A DNA stretch of 64,000 nucleotides from Piper betle (taxonomy: Eukaryota > Streptophyta > Magnoliopsida > Piperales > Piperaceae), in the NCBI GenBank assembly GCA_033002965.1, contig JAURVB010013114.1:124001-188000 (forward strand), written 5' to 3'. This document shows, piece after piece, positions 37,466 through 48,376 of this stretch. Both the position numbers and the translations under genes were made by a program. Each line of letters starts with the position of its first letter. Position 1 is the stretch's first letter. The notes below the pieces were generated by a model. It saw only the letters and a list, made by a program, of their open reading frames with translations. It did no database searches and was not told the DNA's origin.

Positions 37466-38288
37466 CATGGTTGCATAAATTGGAATCGGAATCGGTTTTT
37501 TAGGAAGTCGGAATCGGAATTGGAAGGTCTAAATCGGATAGGAATCGGTCCAATTGAATCGGTCCAAATCGGTCATATATAATAATTTGACAACTCATAA
37601 ATAAATATATAAAAATTAAATATTGATGCTATTTTGATATTATTATATATATTATATTTTATGATATTTTTTATATTTTTTAGATTTTTTTAAAAATTAT
37701 TTTGAATTAGTTATTATTTTATACTCGAGTCGGACACGAGTCAAGTTTTAATTACAAAAATGCCACCACAGTTATTTCTCACCCACGGTCCTTCCAAGTC
37801 GCCGCCGCCGCGCCCCCTCCCCCAGACCCGACCCGCCCTGCCCCGCCCGCCCCGCCCCGCCCCGCCCTGCGCCCGCCGCGCCCCACCTCCCCCGCCAGCC
37901 CCTCCCTCTCCCTCCCCGCCTCCCCGCCGACCGCGCCCCGCCCCTCCAGATCGTCCCCCCTCGTCGCCCAGTCGCCGCCGTCGTTGCTCGCCGTCGCCGC
38001 CGTCGGGTAAGTTTAGGTTTTTAAAATTTCAATTCCAATTTTACCCTTATTTAAATAATTGAATTAATATTATACCTAGGGTATTTTGGTAATTTATCCA
38101 AAAAACCGATTTTTCCCGATTCACCACGATTCCGAATCCGATTTAAATCGGTCGGAATCGGGGTGACTCGGCCGAGTTGGACGCCGATTTGGGGCCGACC
38201 GATTCGGCCCCAAAATCGGATCGGCACGCTGCCAATCCGATTTAAATCGGCCGATTCCACTCGAAATCGGCCGATTCGTGCAACAATG
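37466..38288. mobile_element. non-autonomous hAT-like element, copy 2 (823 bp)
   Basis: Flanked by a perfect 8-bp direct repeat CTCAAATC (37458-37465 and 38289-38296). The left end CATGGTTGCATAAATTGG equals copy 1 except one base; the right end read inward is CATTGTTGCACGAATCGG. Subterminal GAATCG/CGATTC hexamers are again inverted between ends. The interior again has an AT-rich left half, an ATG at 37760 in the same context (AAAATGCCACC) opening a GC-rich Pro/Arg-rich stretch different from copy 1, and the shared TATACCTAGGGTATTTTGG segment. No transposase. Confidence 0.9.
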
Positions 38289-38671
38289 CTCAAATCATAA
38301 ATGACAATTATCCAACCTTAACAATTCTAATATTTTCCGTTAAAACATTTTTCCAGTAAATATCTTAAAATACGTACATTGCATGACATTGGGAAATAGG
38401 CTAGTTATTACGTGGAACATGCCCCCTCCTACGTTCTCCACCTGGTATTAGTTGTGATATAAAAAATTTGGCTTAGATAGTCATCCAAAGGACGTGAATG
38501 GAAAACACTCGCAGAGTCCACCAACTGCGCAGAAGGGGACACCAAAAGCATCACCGACGGTCAGGATTCTCGGCGTCCCAACGTGCGGACCGCGGATGCA
38601 AGTTCTGCTTAAGTGGAAAATGAAGCAGGAGATATGTCATGCAAGCCAAGTGGACCAGACGAGTTTGATCG

Positions 38672-38677
38672 CTTATC
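38672..38677 (-). promoter_or_regulatory. I-box-like GATAAG upstream of psaO
   Basis: The minus strand reads GATAAG about 170 bases upstream of the psaO ATG. I-boxes are common in light-regulated nuclear photosynthesis genes, but a hexamer can occur by chance. Confidence 0.3.
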
Positions 38678-38844
38678 CACATATATCCATATGGCAATTG
38701 TTGATTGCTCACCATCCTCATCACTCGATCAAACGCAATCTCACCCAACACATTCTTCTCCACCGCTCAAATCTAAGGCTGCCCGTATTCCGAAGTTGAT
38801 AGGCACAACCGGAGGATCAATTAGCAATTAGCCAGGAGAGGAAC

Positions 38845-39566
38845 ATGGCAGCAATGGCGACCGCAGCAGCCAATGTAGCCGGCTTGGGCACAACCTCCCT
38901 CTCCTCTCCTCTCGACCTTCCAAAAAGCCATCCCTCAGCTCAGGTTTATACGCCACCTTTTCGTTCCATAAACTTTCTAAAACCAAAATCAAACACCTAC
39001 ATGCATGACTCAAGAATGTACTTCTCAGGTTTCATAAGAACACCGGTTGAAGCTGCCAACCCACTAAAGTTAGCACAAGTCTCTGGTGGAAGGTTCATTT
39101 GGTAAGATCTAACTGTTATGCATCGTATTGTATGTGGGTGATTGAAGATAACTAGAGAAATGATGGTCTTTTTCTGAAGTTTTGAGAGAGACTGGCTAAG
39201 GACTGATTTGAATGTGATCGGATTTGGCTTGATCGGTTGGCTTGCACCCTCTAGCATACCGGCCATTGATGGCAACAGTTTGACCAGCCTCTTCTTCCAG
39301 AGCATTGGTGCTGAGCTTGCCCACTGGCCTACTGGCCCTGCTCTGACTTCCCAGTTCTGGTAAGATTTATAATCTAATAGGGTATTTTGTTCCCTCTTGA
39401 GCCAATTTGTTGGCATGTATGTCAATATCTAAATAACTTGAAATGACCTTGTTTCCATTGATTTTGGTTCTGTAGGTTGTGGATGGTCACATGGCATATT
39501 GGTCTGTTTCTCTGCCTCACTTTCGGACAGATTGGGTTTAAGGGAAGGACTGAAGGCTACTTCTGA
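38845..39566 (+). CDS. PSAO: photosystem I subunit O (PsaO) precursor
   Basis: Three exons in phase: 38845-39101, 39180-39359 and 39476-39566, coding 175 aa. MAAMATAAANVAGLGTTSLS opens a long Ser/Thr-rich transit peptide (longer than in Arabidopsis, whose precursor is about 140 aa). The mature part is diagnostic: FERDWLRTDLNVIGFGLIGW, LAPSSIPAIDGNSLTSLFFQ, ELAHWPTGPALTSQFW and WHIGLFLCLTFGQIGFKGRT. PsaO is a two-helix thylakoid protein at the PsaH/L/A edge of photosystem I, where LHCII docks in state transitions. The junctions restore Cys-Phe-Glu and Phe-Trp-Leu exactly, so the model is firm. No lesion. Confidence 0.96.
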
Positions 39567-40063
39567 AGTTCTTCCGTTCCCATATGTGTAATCTTTGCAT
39601 GTATTAATCAACTGGAACAAAACAGCCATGACAGTATATATAAGCTGTATGCTCTTGTCCTATGCTTGAGTAAATATTGTTTGGTTCCCTTTTGGCTTTT
39701 GCTAAGAGTCTGAGGTTCTACTTCACATGACTGGTTTTCTAATCCTGCCTTCCAAGGATGACATTTCCTTTTAAATTCAACAGTCACTTTTATGATAGTT
39801 TCGATGTGCCCTACGAGTAAATGCTAACTAGACAGGCCACACCAAAGGAGCAAGAATCTATGCTTCTGAGTTAACAATGCTAAGCTCGATTTTATTATAA
39901 TGGTGCAAATGCAGTGAACATAGTGTCGCCGTTCAACAAGAAGAACATGAACAGGATTTCCCTGGTCACGAAGTTCAATTAATAATCAAAATACCTTTCT
40001 TGGTCAGCTTACAAACTGTTTTTGCTGCGAGCTCTGCAAAGAATGGTTGGGAGATTGGATTGC
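39567..40063. other. convergent 3' flanks of psaO and S28 peptidase
   Basis: The two genes are transcribed toward each other, so this stretch should hold both 3' UTRs and terminators. No further gene is seen. Confidence 0.5.
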
Positions 40064-42681
40064 CTACTGATTGGAAATGTCCTTGTAATATTCCTCAAGC
40101 CAGCTGGTGATGATCTTGACCTCTTTTCTCCTTATATCCACAAGCCATTTTGGATCTCCATTGGTTGCGAATCTCAAATCCACATGATGAGCTCCTGCAA
40201 AAGAAAGCAATTGCTTATGTACCCAGTGGTAAGTTGCAGGAATATTGTGTTAACAAAGCTTGACCAACATTACAAAAAAGAAAACCTCGTGGTGCAACTA
40301 TTGCGACTATGCTTTCTGATATAGTTTGAAGAACCCTGCCAATTTGTCACAAGTAAACAAAAAGAGCTAAAAGCCTAAAACAGATAGAAACAAAATGTTG
40401 GTCGCATTCAGCTTTCAATAATTCATTCTAGCAATTACCCTCCACCACTCCAAGGATCCCTTAGACCATTGAAGAAAATGATGTTACTTCCAAACCTTTT
40501 CAACACAGTCCTAATATTCTGCAAGTGCCAAGAAATGACAGCAAAGTCATAGACAAATGGACCAAATTTGAGTGTTACATTAGTGGGTATGGGCAGGCTT
40601 ATCCAAGCAGCTTACATGGCCACCAAACTCTGTACTGATCCAATGAGGCCTCGGCATGACACCAAACGCTATCTTGCAGTAGGCTGCTCTCTCACTGTAG
40701 TTGTAATGGGAAGGTGGGAATATGCTTTTGTCGTCGTTCCCTTCGGTTGGAAGCACCATCTCTGTACATGCCTATAATAGAATTGCTGTGCTTACTGCTT
40801 GCTAATTATTTTGTCAAACAAACAAGCTGCTCTGGTGCAATAAAGAAAACTAAGGAGTTGGTAAAAGTTACCTGCCATTGCCAGCCGTCTAGGCCATGGG
40901 GGTCGGAGTGATCGGCAAGATTGAAGCATTGGACGTTCCCTGAGGTGTTGTAGTAGACATTGGCCGCGCCGTACAGCCTGGCGAAGGTGTCGTTTCCTGC
41001 ACTTGCACTGTCAATTGCCTTGCACATCTGCAAAAGAGTGTCGGATGTTATGAACATTTTGGTGTAGTCATTCTTAGTTAAATAAATTATTTTTTTGTTA
41101 TGTTATGCAAGTATTTACCTGTCTTATTGGGTATGCCGGCAGTGGATTGAGGAAATTGGATGGCGTTGGATAGTCTGTCATGGCTGTGTATATGAAGGCT
41201 GTTCCAAGCCAATTTTCCAGCGAGTTACCGCTTATATAGTTCCTGCAAATGTAGAAACATGTTGTAACGTTGGAGTTTCTGAATGGTTTGAGAATTGGAG
41301 ATAGAGCAAGATGGTTAATTACTTGCATATCTTAAAAGCTCTTTCTAAGCTTTTCAAGGCCTCCTCGCTCTTTTGAAGTCTCTTGGATTTGTTTCCACGA
41401 GCCTCTGATCACTTTGTAACAGTGTTCGCTCTCACTCTGACGTTGCAAGCCAGACCAAACCAACCAATGAGTTAGGATAATTACTTTCAAGGTCACAGGT
41501 CAGTGAGTTAGGATAATGTTAGGATATGATGAGACATGAAAAGAATCAAACTGTTCATTATGAGCTTGGAAACATGTTCAAACTTTGAATAGACAAGAGT
41601 GCAACTGTTCAACTATGTCATGCTTATCAGCCACATGTGAAGAAAACAACGCATCAAATAACTCATCCTAACCAATAATTCTCCCTTAAATGATGGCATC
41701 TCATCTTGCATCTCACTCACATGTACTAGATCTTAACAGAAATGTATTGGCAGCCCATGACTTCAGACACTGTTTTGAAGAACTTAAGACGGAGAAGGAG
41801 AGAGAAGGTGACCTCAAAATCATGGGTGACAATATTGTTGAAGCTGTAAGGAGAGGTGATATCTTCAAAGTTGAGAATAGGAGCAGAGGATGCCAACGCC
41901 CCAATGGCGACATGGGGGTACTTGAGTCTGAACCAGGCAGCTAGCACTGCAGCAAACGACATCCATGACATGTATCAGATTCACATTACAAAACAAGAGA
42001 CGCAAGATCAAAAAAGAGATGGAAAAACGAACTTCCTCCATAGGAGCCACCAAAGATCACCACAGGAGATTCCTCTGCTGACAAGTTTTTCTTCAGATCA
42101 ATGATCGCACTAGCATAGTCGGCCATAGCCTGGGAGGAGCTCAAGTATCCAAGAGTGGACGAATTGCTATAAGCTACCTTCTTGCCTCCAAATGGAATCG
42201 ACTCTCCATAAAATCGATGCTGCATAACAATTCACATAGCAACCGATCGAAAGCAATCTTACCCACAGAAGTGACAAGCAAATTCGGCATTTTCGTTCAC
42301 CTCAATGAAAACAAGAAGAGCGTGGAAGGTTGGTGCAATGTCGAACATGAAGCCCGTGTTCTCTGCAAACCACTCAATGTTACCTTCATTTCCCGCGTAA
42401 ACAAATATGGGCGCCTTCTTCTTTGCACCTTCCCAGTAAGAATCATTGACGAGATACCTCTGTTGGAAAGTCTGGTAACTCTTGGGCAGGAAGTTGAAGT
42501 GGTCCAATGTCTGAGTGAAGAACTTGGTTTGGTACAACTGCGACTTCTTAGTCGTCACCTTTGATGTAGCCTCTGGTCGCAACAGTGTATGAGGGAACCT
42601 CGGCATGGACAATGCTTCCCCACCAACATGGGAGATAGCTGAGTAGCAAAGCAAGGTGAGGAAGAAGAGCGCAAGAGCCAT
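40064..42681 (-). CDS. serine carboxypeptidase S28 (lysosomal Pro-X carboxypeptidase-like); frameshift in exon 4
   Basis: Ten minus-strand exons: 42301-42681, 42033-42219, 41813-41946, 41323-41436, 41119-41242, 40872-41027, 40616-40771, 40439-40518, 40286-40335 and 40064-40194. About 503 aa, the family norm, once one surplus base is discounted. A signal peptide ([20 protein letters not shown]) points to the secretory/vacuolar route. The catalytic triad is visible: Ser in FGGSYGG (end exon 2), Asp in [11 protein letters not shown] (exon 8) and His in GAHHVDLRF (exon 10). [12 protein letters not shown] and [10 protein letters not shown] are also diagnostic. S28 enzymes cleave C-terminal residues after proline. 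In exon 4, ...EKLRKS is followed by TTTTAA on the minus strand (plus-strand A run 41334-41337), where relatives need one T fewer; this creates a stop and makes exon 4 114 bases instead of a phase-keeping 113. Everything else is intact, so assembly error is likely. Confidence 0.92.
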
Positions 42682-44091
42682 CGTTGTCTGCCTTGTTTAA
42701 GGTGCACTTGAGAGGAAGAAACAGAGTTTAGAAGGTGAGGAAGAAGGAGATGAAGAAGCAGAAGAAGCCAAGAAGGTACGTAGCGTGATTCATTTGCAAT
42801 GGGAAATTCTTGTAGTTGTAGCCGGAATCAATAGCAAAAAAAGAAGTAGAGAGAGGTAGTTTTGACGTGATATACTCGCTGGATTACTCCTTGGTGAGAC
42901 ATTGGATGGCTCCATTGCGACGTTTCCAAGGTCTTGTAACAAAACAATATCTAATAAGTTAATGAGAAAATGCAGAAGTCAAGATCATGTAAAACATTGT
43001 CACCTTATCTCTATATATCAATTTCATCATGCCAAGTTGAGCAAAGCTATTGTCACTTCCTGGTCTCTTCATTATTTGTATTAATATCATAAGGAGAAAA
43101 TAATGCATTCCTCTTCTACCATCCATCCACTTCAAAAGTGGGCATATGGTCCCTAATTTGAGCATGCTTCCATTTGCTATTTAAAAGGTGGGGACTCATA
43201 AAACAGACCTTTTGAAAAATGGTTACAAATCGTTGTTGTTAAGAAAGAGGTGGAAAAAGCATTAGGAGCAGTCTTTTTCCTCTTTTTTTTCGAAATAAGT
43301 GGAAAGTGCGAAGATAAATGAATCACAAGATGGTTGCTCTAATAATGCTATGGGAAAAAAGATAACAATAAATATAAAAGAAACTCTCCTTATGCTTATA
43401 GCTTATATCCTATACTTTTTTTTATAAAATGGGAGCCATTTTCTAGTCATGGTTTTGAAGCACTCCTTTTTTTTATTATTATTTTGGCCCCAAGCAATCC
43501 AAGTTGTTGAAACACTCTACATCAATAATCTACATTTTATTTTTATTTTTTTTACAAAATATTCAATTTCGACTCAAGATGAGATAATGAGGCCAAGCAT
43601 TCGGCCTGTTCGTAACTGAACCGACCAGACCGACTTAATCAAATCATATTCGCAACTAGATTTTCAAACTGAAACTAAACCGAATTATACCTAAAATCAA
43701 ACTGAACTGAAATCGAATAACTAAATTGAATAATAATTTATAAAAACATAAATTTATTTAATTATTTAATAAAAATTATATCATTATTTTAATAAAAATA
43801 ATCATTTAATAATATTCTAAATATATATATATATATCATATTAAACAAATAGAAATTTATCATAACATTATTATAATTTTATCATAATTAATACAAATAT
43901 AAATTTTATAATATTTTTAAAACTTTTTGGTTATTTCAGTTAATTCGGTTCAAATTTAAGTTTTCGTGTAAATATGCCTCACTCCTTGCACATTCTCTAG
44001 CGGCCTATCTGAAAGTTGGCACCAACTGAAACCGTGAATTCAAAACCACCCAACCACGATTGTGTATGCCGGTGGGGGGAATAAAATAATG
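42682..44091. other. S28 peptidase promoter and AT-rich spacer
   Basis: The leader and promoter of the S28 gene, then AT-rich DNA with long T runs (43430-43900). No gene is seen. Confidence 0.4.
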
Positions 44092-44310
44092 GACATGGGC
44101 ACACCGTGGCAAAGAGCCTTGACCATCGGCGGCATCATCACCGGCATCACCCTCATGGCCATCGGCGGCCACCTCTCCTACGTCACTATCGCCCAGCAGC
44201 AAGCTCGGATCAAGGCCCACTCCGACCTCCTCAAGGCCTGCCTCTACAAGAAATATGGCTGCAATGCATTACCCCATTTTGGTAGCATATGCAGCATTGC
44301 CAAAACCTAG
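44092..44310 (+). CDS. small single-span membrane protein ORF, 3' end disrupted
   Basis: The ATG at 44092 reads MDMGTPWQRALTIGGIITGI, one hydrophobic helix, then HLSYVTIAQQQARIKAHSDL and LLKACLYKKYG. I do not recognise the family, but GC-rich, bias-consistent coding and a partial copy downstream (44447-44555) argue for a real gene. The copy's end reads AAATATGGCTACCACAAGTAA, so the original protein probably ended KKYGYHK; in the first copy the sequence diverges right after AAATATGGCT into MITE-like DNA and runs to a TAG at 44308. The gene therefore looks truncated by about four codons or interrupted. Confidence 0.4.
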   Translation, partial: DMGTPWQRALTIGGIITGITLMAIGGHLSYVTIAQQQARIKAHSDLLKACLYKKYGCNALPHFGSICSIAKT

Positions 44311-44440
44311 CGGCCCACCGCCCCCCGCCCCCTCCGCCGCGGCCCCCCTGCCTGCCCCAAGCCGTTGCGGCCCCCTATCCCAACGCTCCCCTCCTGCCCC
44401 ATCAATGCCCGCCCCCATGTCCCCTGGCCCCAAGGCAAAG
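44256..44440. mobile_element. truncated GC-rich MITE-like fragment
   Basis: The stretch CCCCAAGCCGTTGCGGCCCC ... CCCTCCTGCCCCATC is shared in the same orientation with the element at 44623-44901. It lies between the small ORF and its partial copy. Confidence 0.5.
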
Positions 44441-44446
44441 AGCCTT

Positions 44447-44555
44447 GATCATCGGCGGCCACCTCTCCTACGTCACCATCGCCCAGCAGCAAGCTCGGAT
44501 CAAGGCCCACTTCGACCTCCTCAAGGCCTGCCTCTTGCAAGAAATATGGCTACCA
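44447..44555 (+). pseudogene. partial copy of the small membrane-protein ORF
   Basis: Repeats GCAAAGAGCCTTGA..CATCGGCGG but lacks about 33 bases of the helix-coding part, then matches GGCCACCTCTCCTACGTCAC onward to AAGAAATATGGC. A two-base change (CTCTTGCAAG for CTCTACAAG) shifts the frame near the end. Confidence 0.6.
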
Positions 44556-44570
44556 CAAGTAATAGGCTAG

Positions 44571-44576
<6 letters not shown>

Positions 44577-44625
<49 letters not shown>

Positions 44626-44922
44626 GGTAGCGCCTGTAATGCATGTGCCACTGCTCCCCCCAGACCCTCTCGCCAGCGTGCCCACCCGGCCGACGGCCCC
44701 CTCACCCCCCCTCCACTGCGGCCCCCCTAGCCCGCCCCAAGCCGTTGCGGCCCCCCATCCCGGCGCTCCCCTCCTGCCCCATCGATGCCCTCCACCAGGG
44801 GGTGGGGCCTATGAAATCTGGGCCGCTAAATTTCAATTCAACGGCCCAGATTTCATACGCTGCAATGCGTTGCCAGCATTGGCAGCGCATTACAAAAAAT
44901 CTATATATATATATATATATAT
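44577..44922. mobile_element. Micron-like MITE embedded in (TA)n
   Basis: Two (TA)n tracts (44577-44622 and 44902-44922) flank a 279-bp GC-rich segment whose ends read TGTAATGC inward from both sides (near 44636 and 44893). Inside is a perfect 16-bp inverted repeat (44810-44825 and 44842-44857, TATGAAATCTGGGCCG arm). Rice Micron MITEs are known to sit inside (TA)n microsatellites in this way; homology to them is not claimed. Confidence 0.55.
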
Positions 44923-45258
44923 GCATAGCTCAAACTAAAAAATAACACTGGACCCTATATTATATAGCTAGAAAGCATATATATATATATATATATATAA
45001 TACTTAGGTCCAGTGTTGTTTTTTTTAGTTGGAGCTATGTAGATACATATAGTTGATGCTTGTGTTCTTTTCTTGTTTTGGATTGATTATACTGCTTGGG
45101 ATTGATTATATGGCTTGGGATTTGCTTAAATTTATTTAATTAAAAGAAATTAATTTAATTTTTATAATTAAAATTTTCATTAAAAAATTTAAGCTAATCT
45201 ACAGTGCTACAGCGAGTTTGTTATAACAGCGAATCCCTCGCTGATTACACTCATATCT
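44923..45258. other. spacer, possibly NIT4 pseudogene promoter
   Basis: AT-rich, with a further (TA)n tract at 44978-44999. No gene is seen. Confidence 0.35.
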
Positions 45259-47447
45259 ATGGTCGCGGTTGCTTCTGACGACGGCCATTTGGTGGCCTAG
45301 GTGTACATGGGCTTCGAGACCTCCGCCACCACCGTCCGTGCCACCGTCGTCCAGGCAGCTACTGTTTTCTATGACTCGCCTGCCACAACTGGTGAGTTTT
45401 GGTTGTTCGTTGTTATTGATATATACGGTGTTGTTGTTCAATTGATCTAGATATATATGGTGTGGAATTGTGGCCTGTGGGAATAATAATAATTAATATT
45501 TTTTTATTTTTATTATGATTTATTATGTGTAATTGACGCTGCCTGGTTATCCAAAGTTGGTGTCTTTGGTTGGAAAATTGTGGCTTCATCTGAAAAGCTA
45601 GTGATTTGCTTGATGAATTGGAGCTGTTAAAGGGAGAATTTTCTTATGGTTGAAATGTATGTAGTACTTGATTGTATAACTGGATGATGACTTACTGATT
45701 GTTTGGAAAATTAAAGTTGCTACAAGCATTGATCTTTATGGAGTAGAATTGCTGTCTTAGTTATAAACTGTGAAGTAGTATTTCCACTAAGAAAATGGTA
45801 GGATGTAAATTTTCGACGAAGGTGAAAAAAGGAAACTAAAATGTGAAGTAAATTAAACAGAAAAATGAGACAGAGTTTCCACTATGTTTATTCATATTAA
45901 TCGGGGAGTTTAAATACCCTTTACACCTAAAACCTAATTCATGCTTAGTCTAGGGACCTTATTACCAAAAAAATCCTTATTCAATAAGCTAACAAATTTG
46001 CCCTATTGGCCCAACCAATCAATAATATTAAAGACACACAATGCGCCTTAGAGGCCTACCAATTAAGTTTTGTAAGCTTACTTTGAATCATGCTATGTTG
46101 GCTCTTGGATGTTGAGCACCCTGAATTATCTCACTTGGTTTTTGTTGTTTCCATGAACAATTGTCCTTGTTATGATGAGGTAGACAAAGCTGAGAGACTG
46201 ATAACTGAGGCTGCTGCCTATGGAGCCCAGATTGTTGGGTTTCCAGAAGCATTTGTTGGCGGCTATCCCCGTGGGTCAAATTTCGGCGTCACTATAGGTA
46301 GCCGCTCTGCTAAAGGAAAAGAAGAGTTTCGCAAGTATCATGCTACAGCTATTGATGTACCTGGTAAGAACAACACTTATAATTTGAATGTAAATATTTT
46401 TTAATGAGATATACATTTTGAAATTTTTCTCATACCCCTCAATGATATTTTTGCAGGCCCTGAAGTTGATCGATTAGTAGCTCTTGCAGGAAAGTACAAA
46501 ATATATCTTGTAATGGGTACGATTGAGAGAGCTGGATACACTCTCTATTGCACTGTCTTTGATTGCCATGGTCAGTACTTGTGAAAGCACCGGAAGCTTA
46601 TGCCCACTGCACTGGAAGGTTTCGGAGATGGTTCCACTATTCCAGTTTTTGACACCCCTGTTGGGAAGATTGGTGCCTTGATTTCTTGGGGGAAAGAATG
46701 CCTCTTCTGAGGACTGCTATGTATAGTAAAGGTAAACTCTTAAGTCTAATTACAATCAATTGTACAATTTCCTCGCAAATTTACGGTTACTATATCTTAT
46801 CCGTTTGGAGGACTTTGCGTGTTTGTTTAGGTGATAGTTAACCGAGGTAATCTTTCTATGTAAAATGTACATGTTCTGATAAGTGGTTAACTCTACAGGT
46901 GTTGAAATTTACTGTGCTCCCACTGCTGATGCCAGGGAAGTTTGGCAAGCGTCCATGACCCACATTGCCCTTGAAGGTGAATGCTTTGTTCTTTCAGCAA
47001 ATCAATATTGTCGAAGAAAAGATTACCCACCACCCCCAGACTCTCTTTGGAGATCAGGATGATCTATCACCGGATTCAGTTGTCTGTGCAGGAGGAAGTG
47101 TAATCATCTCACCTTCAGGAACAATTCTAGCAGGACCCAACTATGAAGGGGAAGCATTAATCTCAGCTGACCTAGGTATGCAATTTTCTCTTAATGATAC
47201 TGATAAAAAAGTGGGAATTTGATGTGGTGGATGCTCCATTTCTTAAAATATTCTTGGACTCCGGAAGAAGCCATTCAATGTGCAGATCTTGGTGAGATGG
47301 TGCGCAAAGTTTGATTTTGATGTTGTTGGGCAGTATGCAAGGCCAGAGATTCTAAGCTTATCAGTGAAGGATCATCCATTAACGCCTGTCTCATTTTCTG
47401 CTTCAGAACAAAACGATGCCAATCAGTACCGAAGCAAAACACCTTAA
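45259..47447 (+). pseudogene. NIT4-type nitrilase pseudogene
   Basis: Five exons with normal introns: 45259-45391, 46184-46363, 46457-46731, 46899-47175 and 47286-47447. Conserved pieces: [100 protein letters not shown] and [16 protein letters not shown]. NIT4 enzymes detoxify beta-cyanoalanine in plants. Lesions: TAG in exon 1 (45298-45300), TGA in exon 3 after GQYL (about 46580), loss of the ERCIWGF-type residues (LEGFGDG), the catalytic Cys of the ICWEN motif replaced by Ser (ALISW), a one-base loss soon after it, a frame break near 47050, and two bases lost at the start of exon 5 (near 47303). Retained introns mean a decayed gene, not a processed copy. Confidence 0.93.
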
Positions 47448-48376
47448 TGTCATACGAATACCAGCTTACTTCTGCACGAAACTATCATAAATTTCTCAAG
47501 TTGAGACATGATAAAAAATGGTCAAGCTATCTGGACTAGTGTACATAGGATTATACAATTCATCCGGTGCATGTGGTGTTTGTGTTGTGGAAGTGAATGA
47601 ACTCTAGTTGTGTTCAGTTGCAGTCCGATGCATTTATCACTCTAGTATTGCTTGATTGAACTATTATTGCATATTAGTGATGCCCATACGCGGGTAAATT
47701 GTAAATATATGAGAAGAAATCATTTCCAGGTGTTCTTATTAAAAATAGGTTATTTCCAGATGCTATTTGGATGTGGTCCACAATTTGTTCAAAGAAAATA
47801 TTATTCTCATGCACCCATATATTATTCTGACAGAACTTGAAGGTTATGTATACAATTCTTAGCCAAAAGGAAAAAAAAGAAGTGCAATCAAAAGACAGGC
47901 TGGGATTGCATATTTTGGCACAAGTTATAACTTGCCCCTTGACAACATAAATCCCTTTTTTGGCAAACCACATGTCCCAAACATAAGCATAGCATCTGCC
48001 TTGTAAGATAAATGCATATAATCTTATGGTGCAAAGCCAACATTATAAAAATCAATGCAAATCGAAAGGTTAGAGGACCATACAGCCGTATATCCTTCTA
48101 TAAACACAACAGCTTCCAGATGAATCGGAAAAAATAGAGAAAGCTGTTCAAAATTTTTATCAGCCCTTAACATGCTAATGAAAATAAAGGGCAATCTCAA
48201 TGTTTATATCTCTAACGTCTATTATTGCATGCAAAGACACATTTGACCGCACCTTCATATTCAGCTCTTGTTGTGCAGTTTTGGGCAGCCTTTGATCAAC
48301 CTCTACCGGATCTACAGCATAGTTAGCGGTGATGCAAATATTACCACCACAAAAGAAGATCATCTTCGCCTTGGAA
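47448..48376. other. convergent 3' flanks of NIT4 pseudogene and UGGT
   Basis: Probable UGGT 3' UTR (about 48100-48376) on the minus strand; otherwise no coding signal. Confidence 0.45.

Noticed and set aside
41726..41971. 81-codon ORF as a separate small gene
   Set aside because: It is exon 3 of the S28 peptidase read into its flanking introns.
44255..44945. Pro-rich ORFs at 44255-44623 and 44639-44945
   Set aside because: They are translations of the GC-rich MITE-like element and (TA)n tract.
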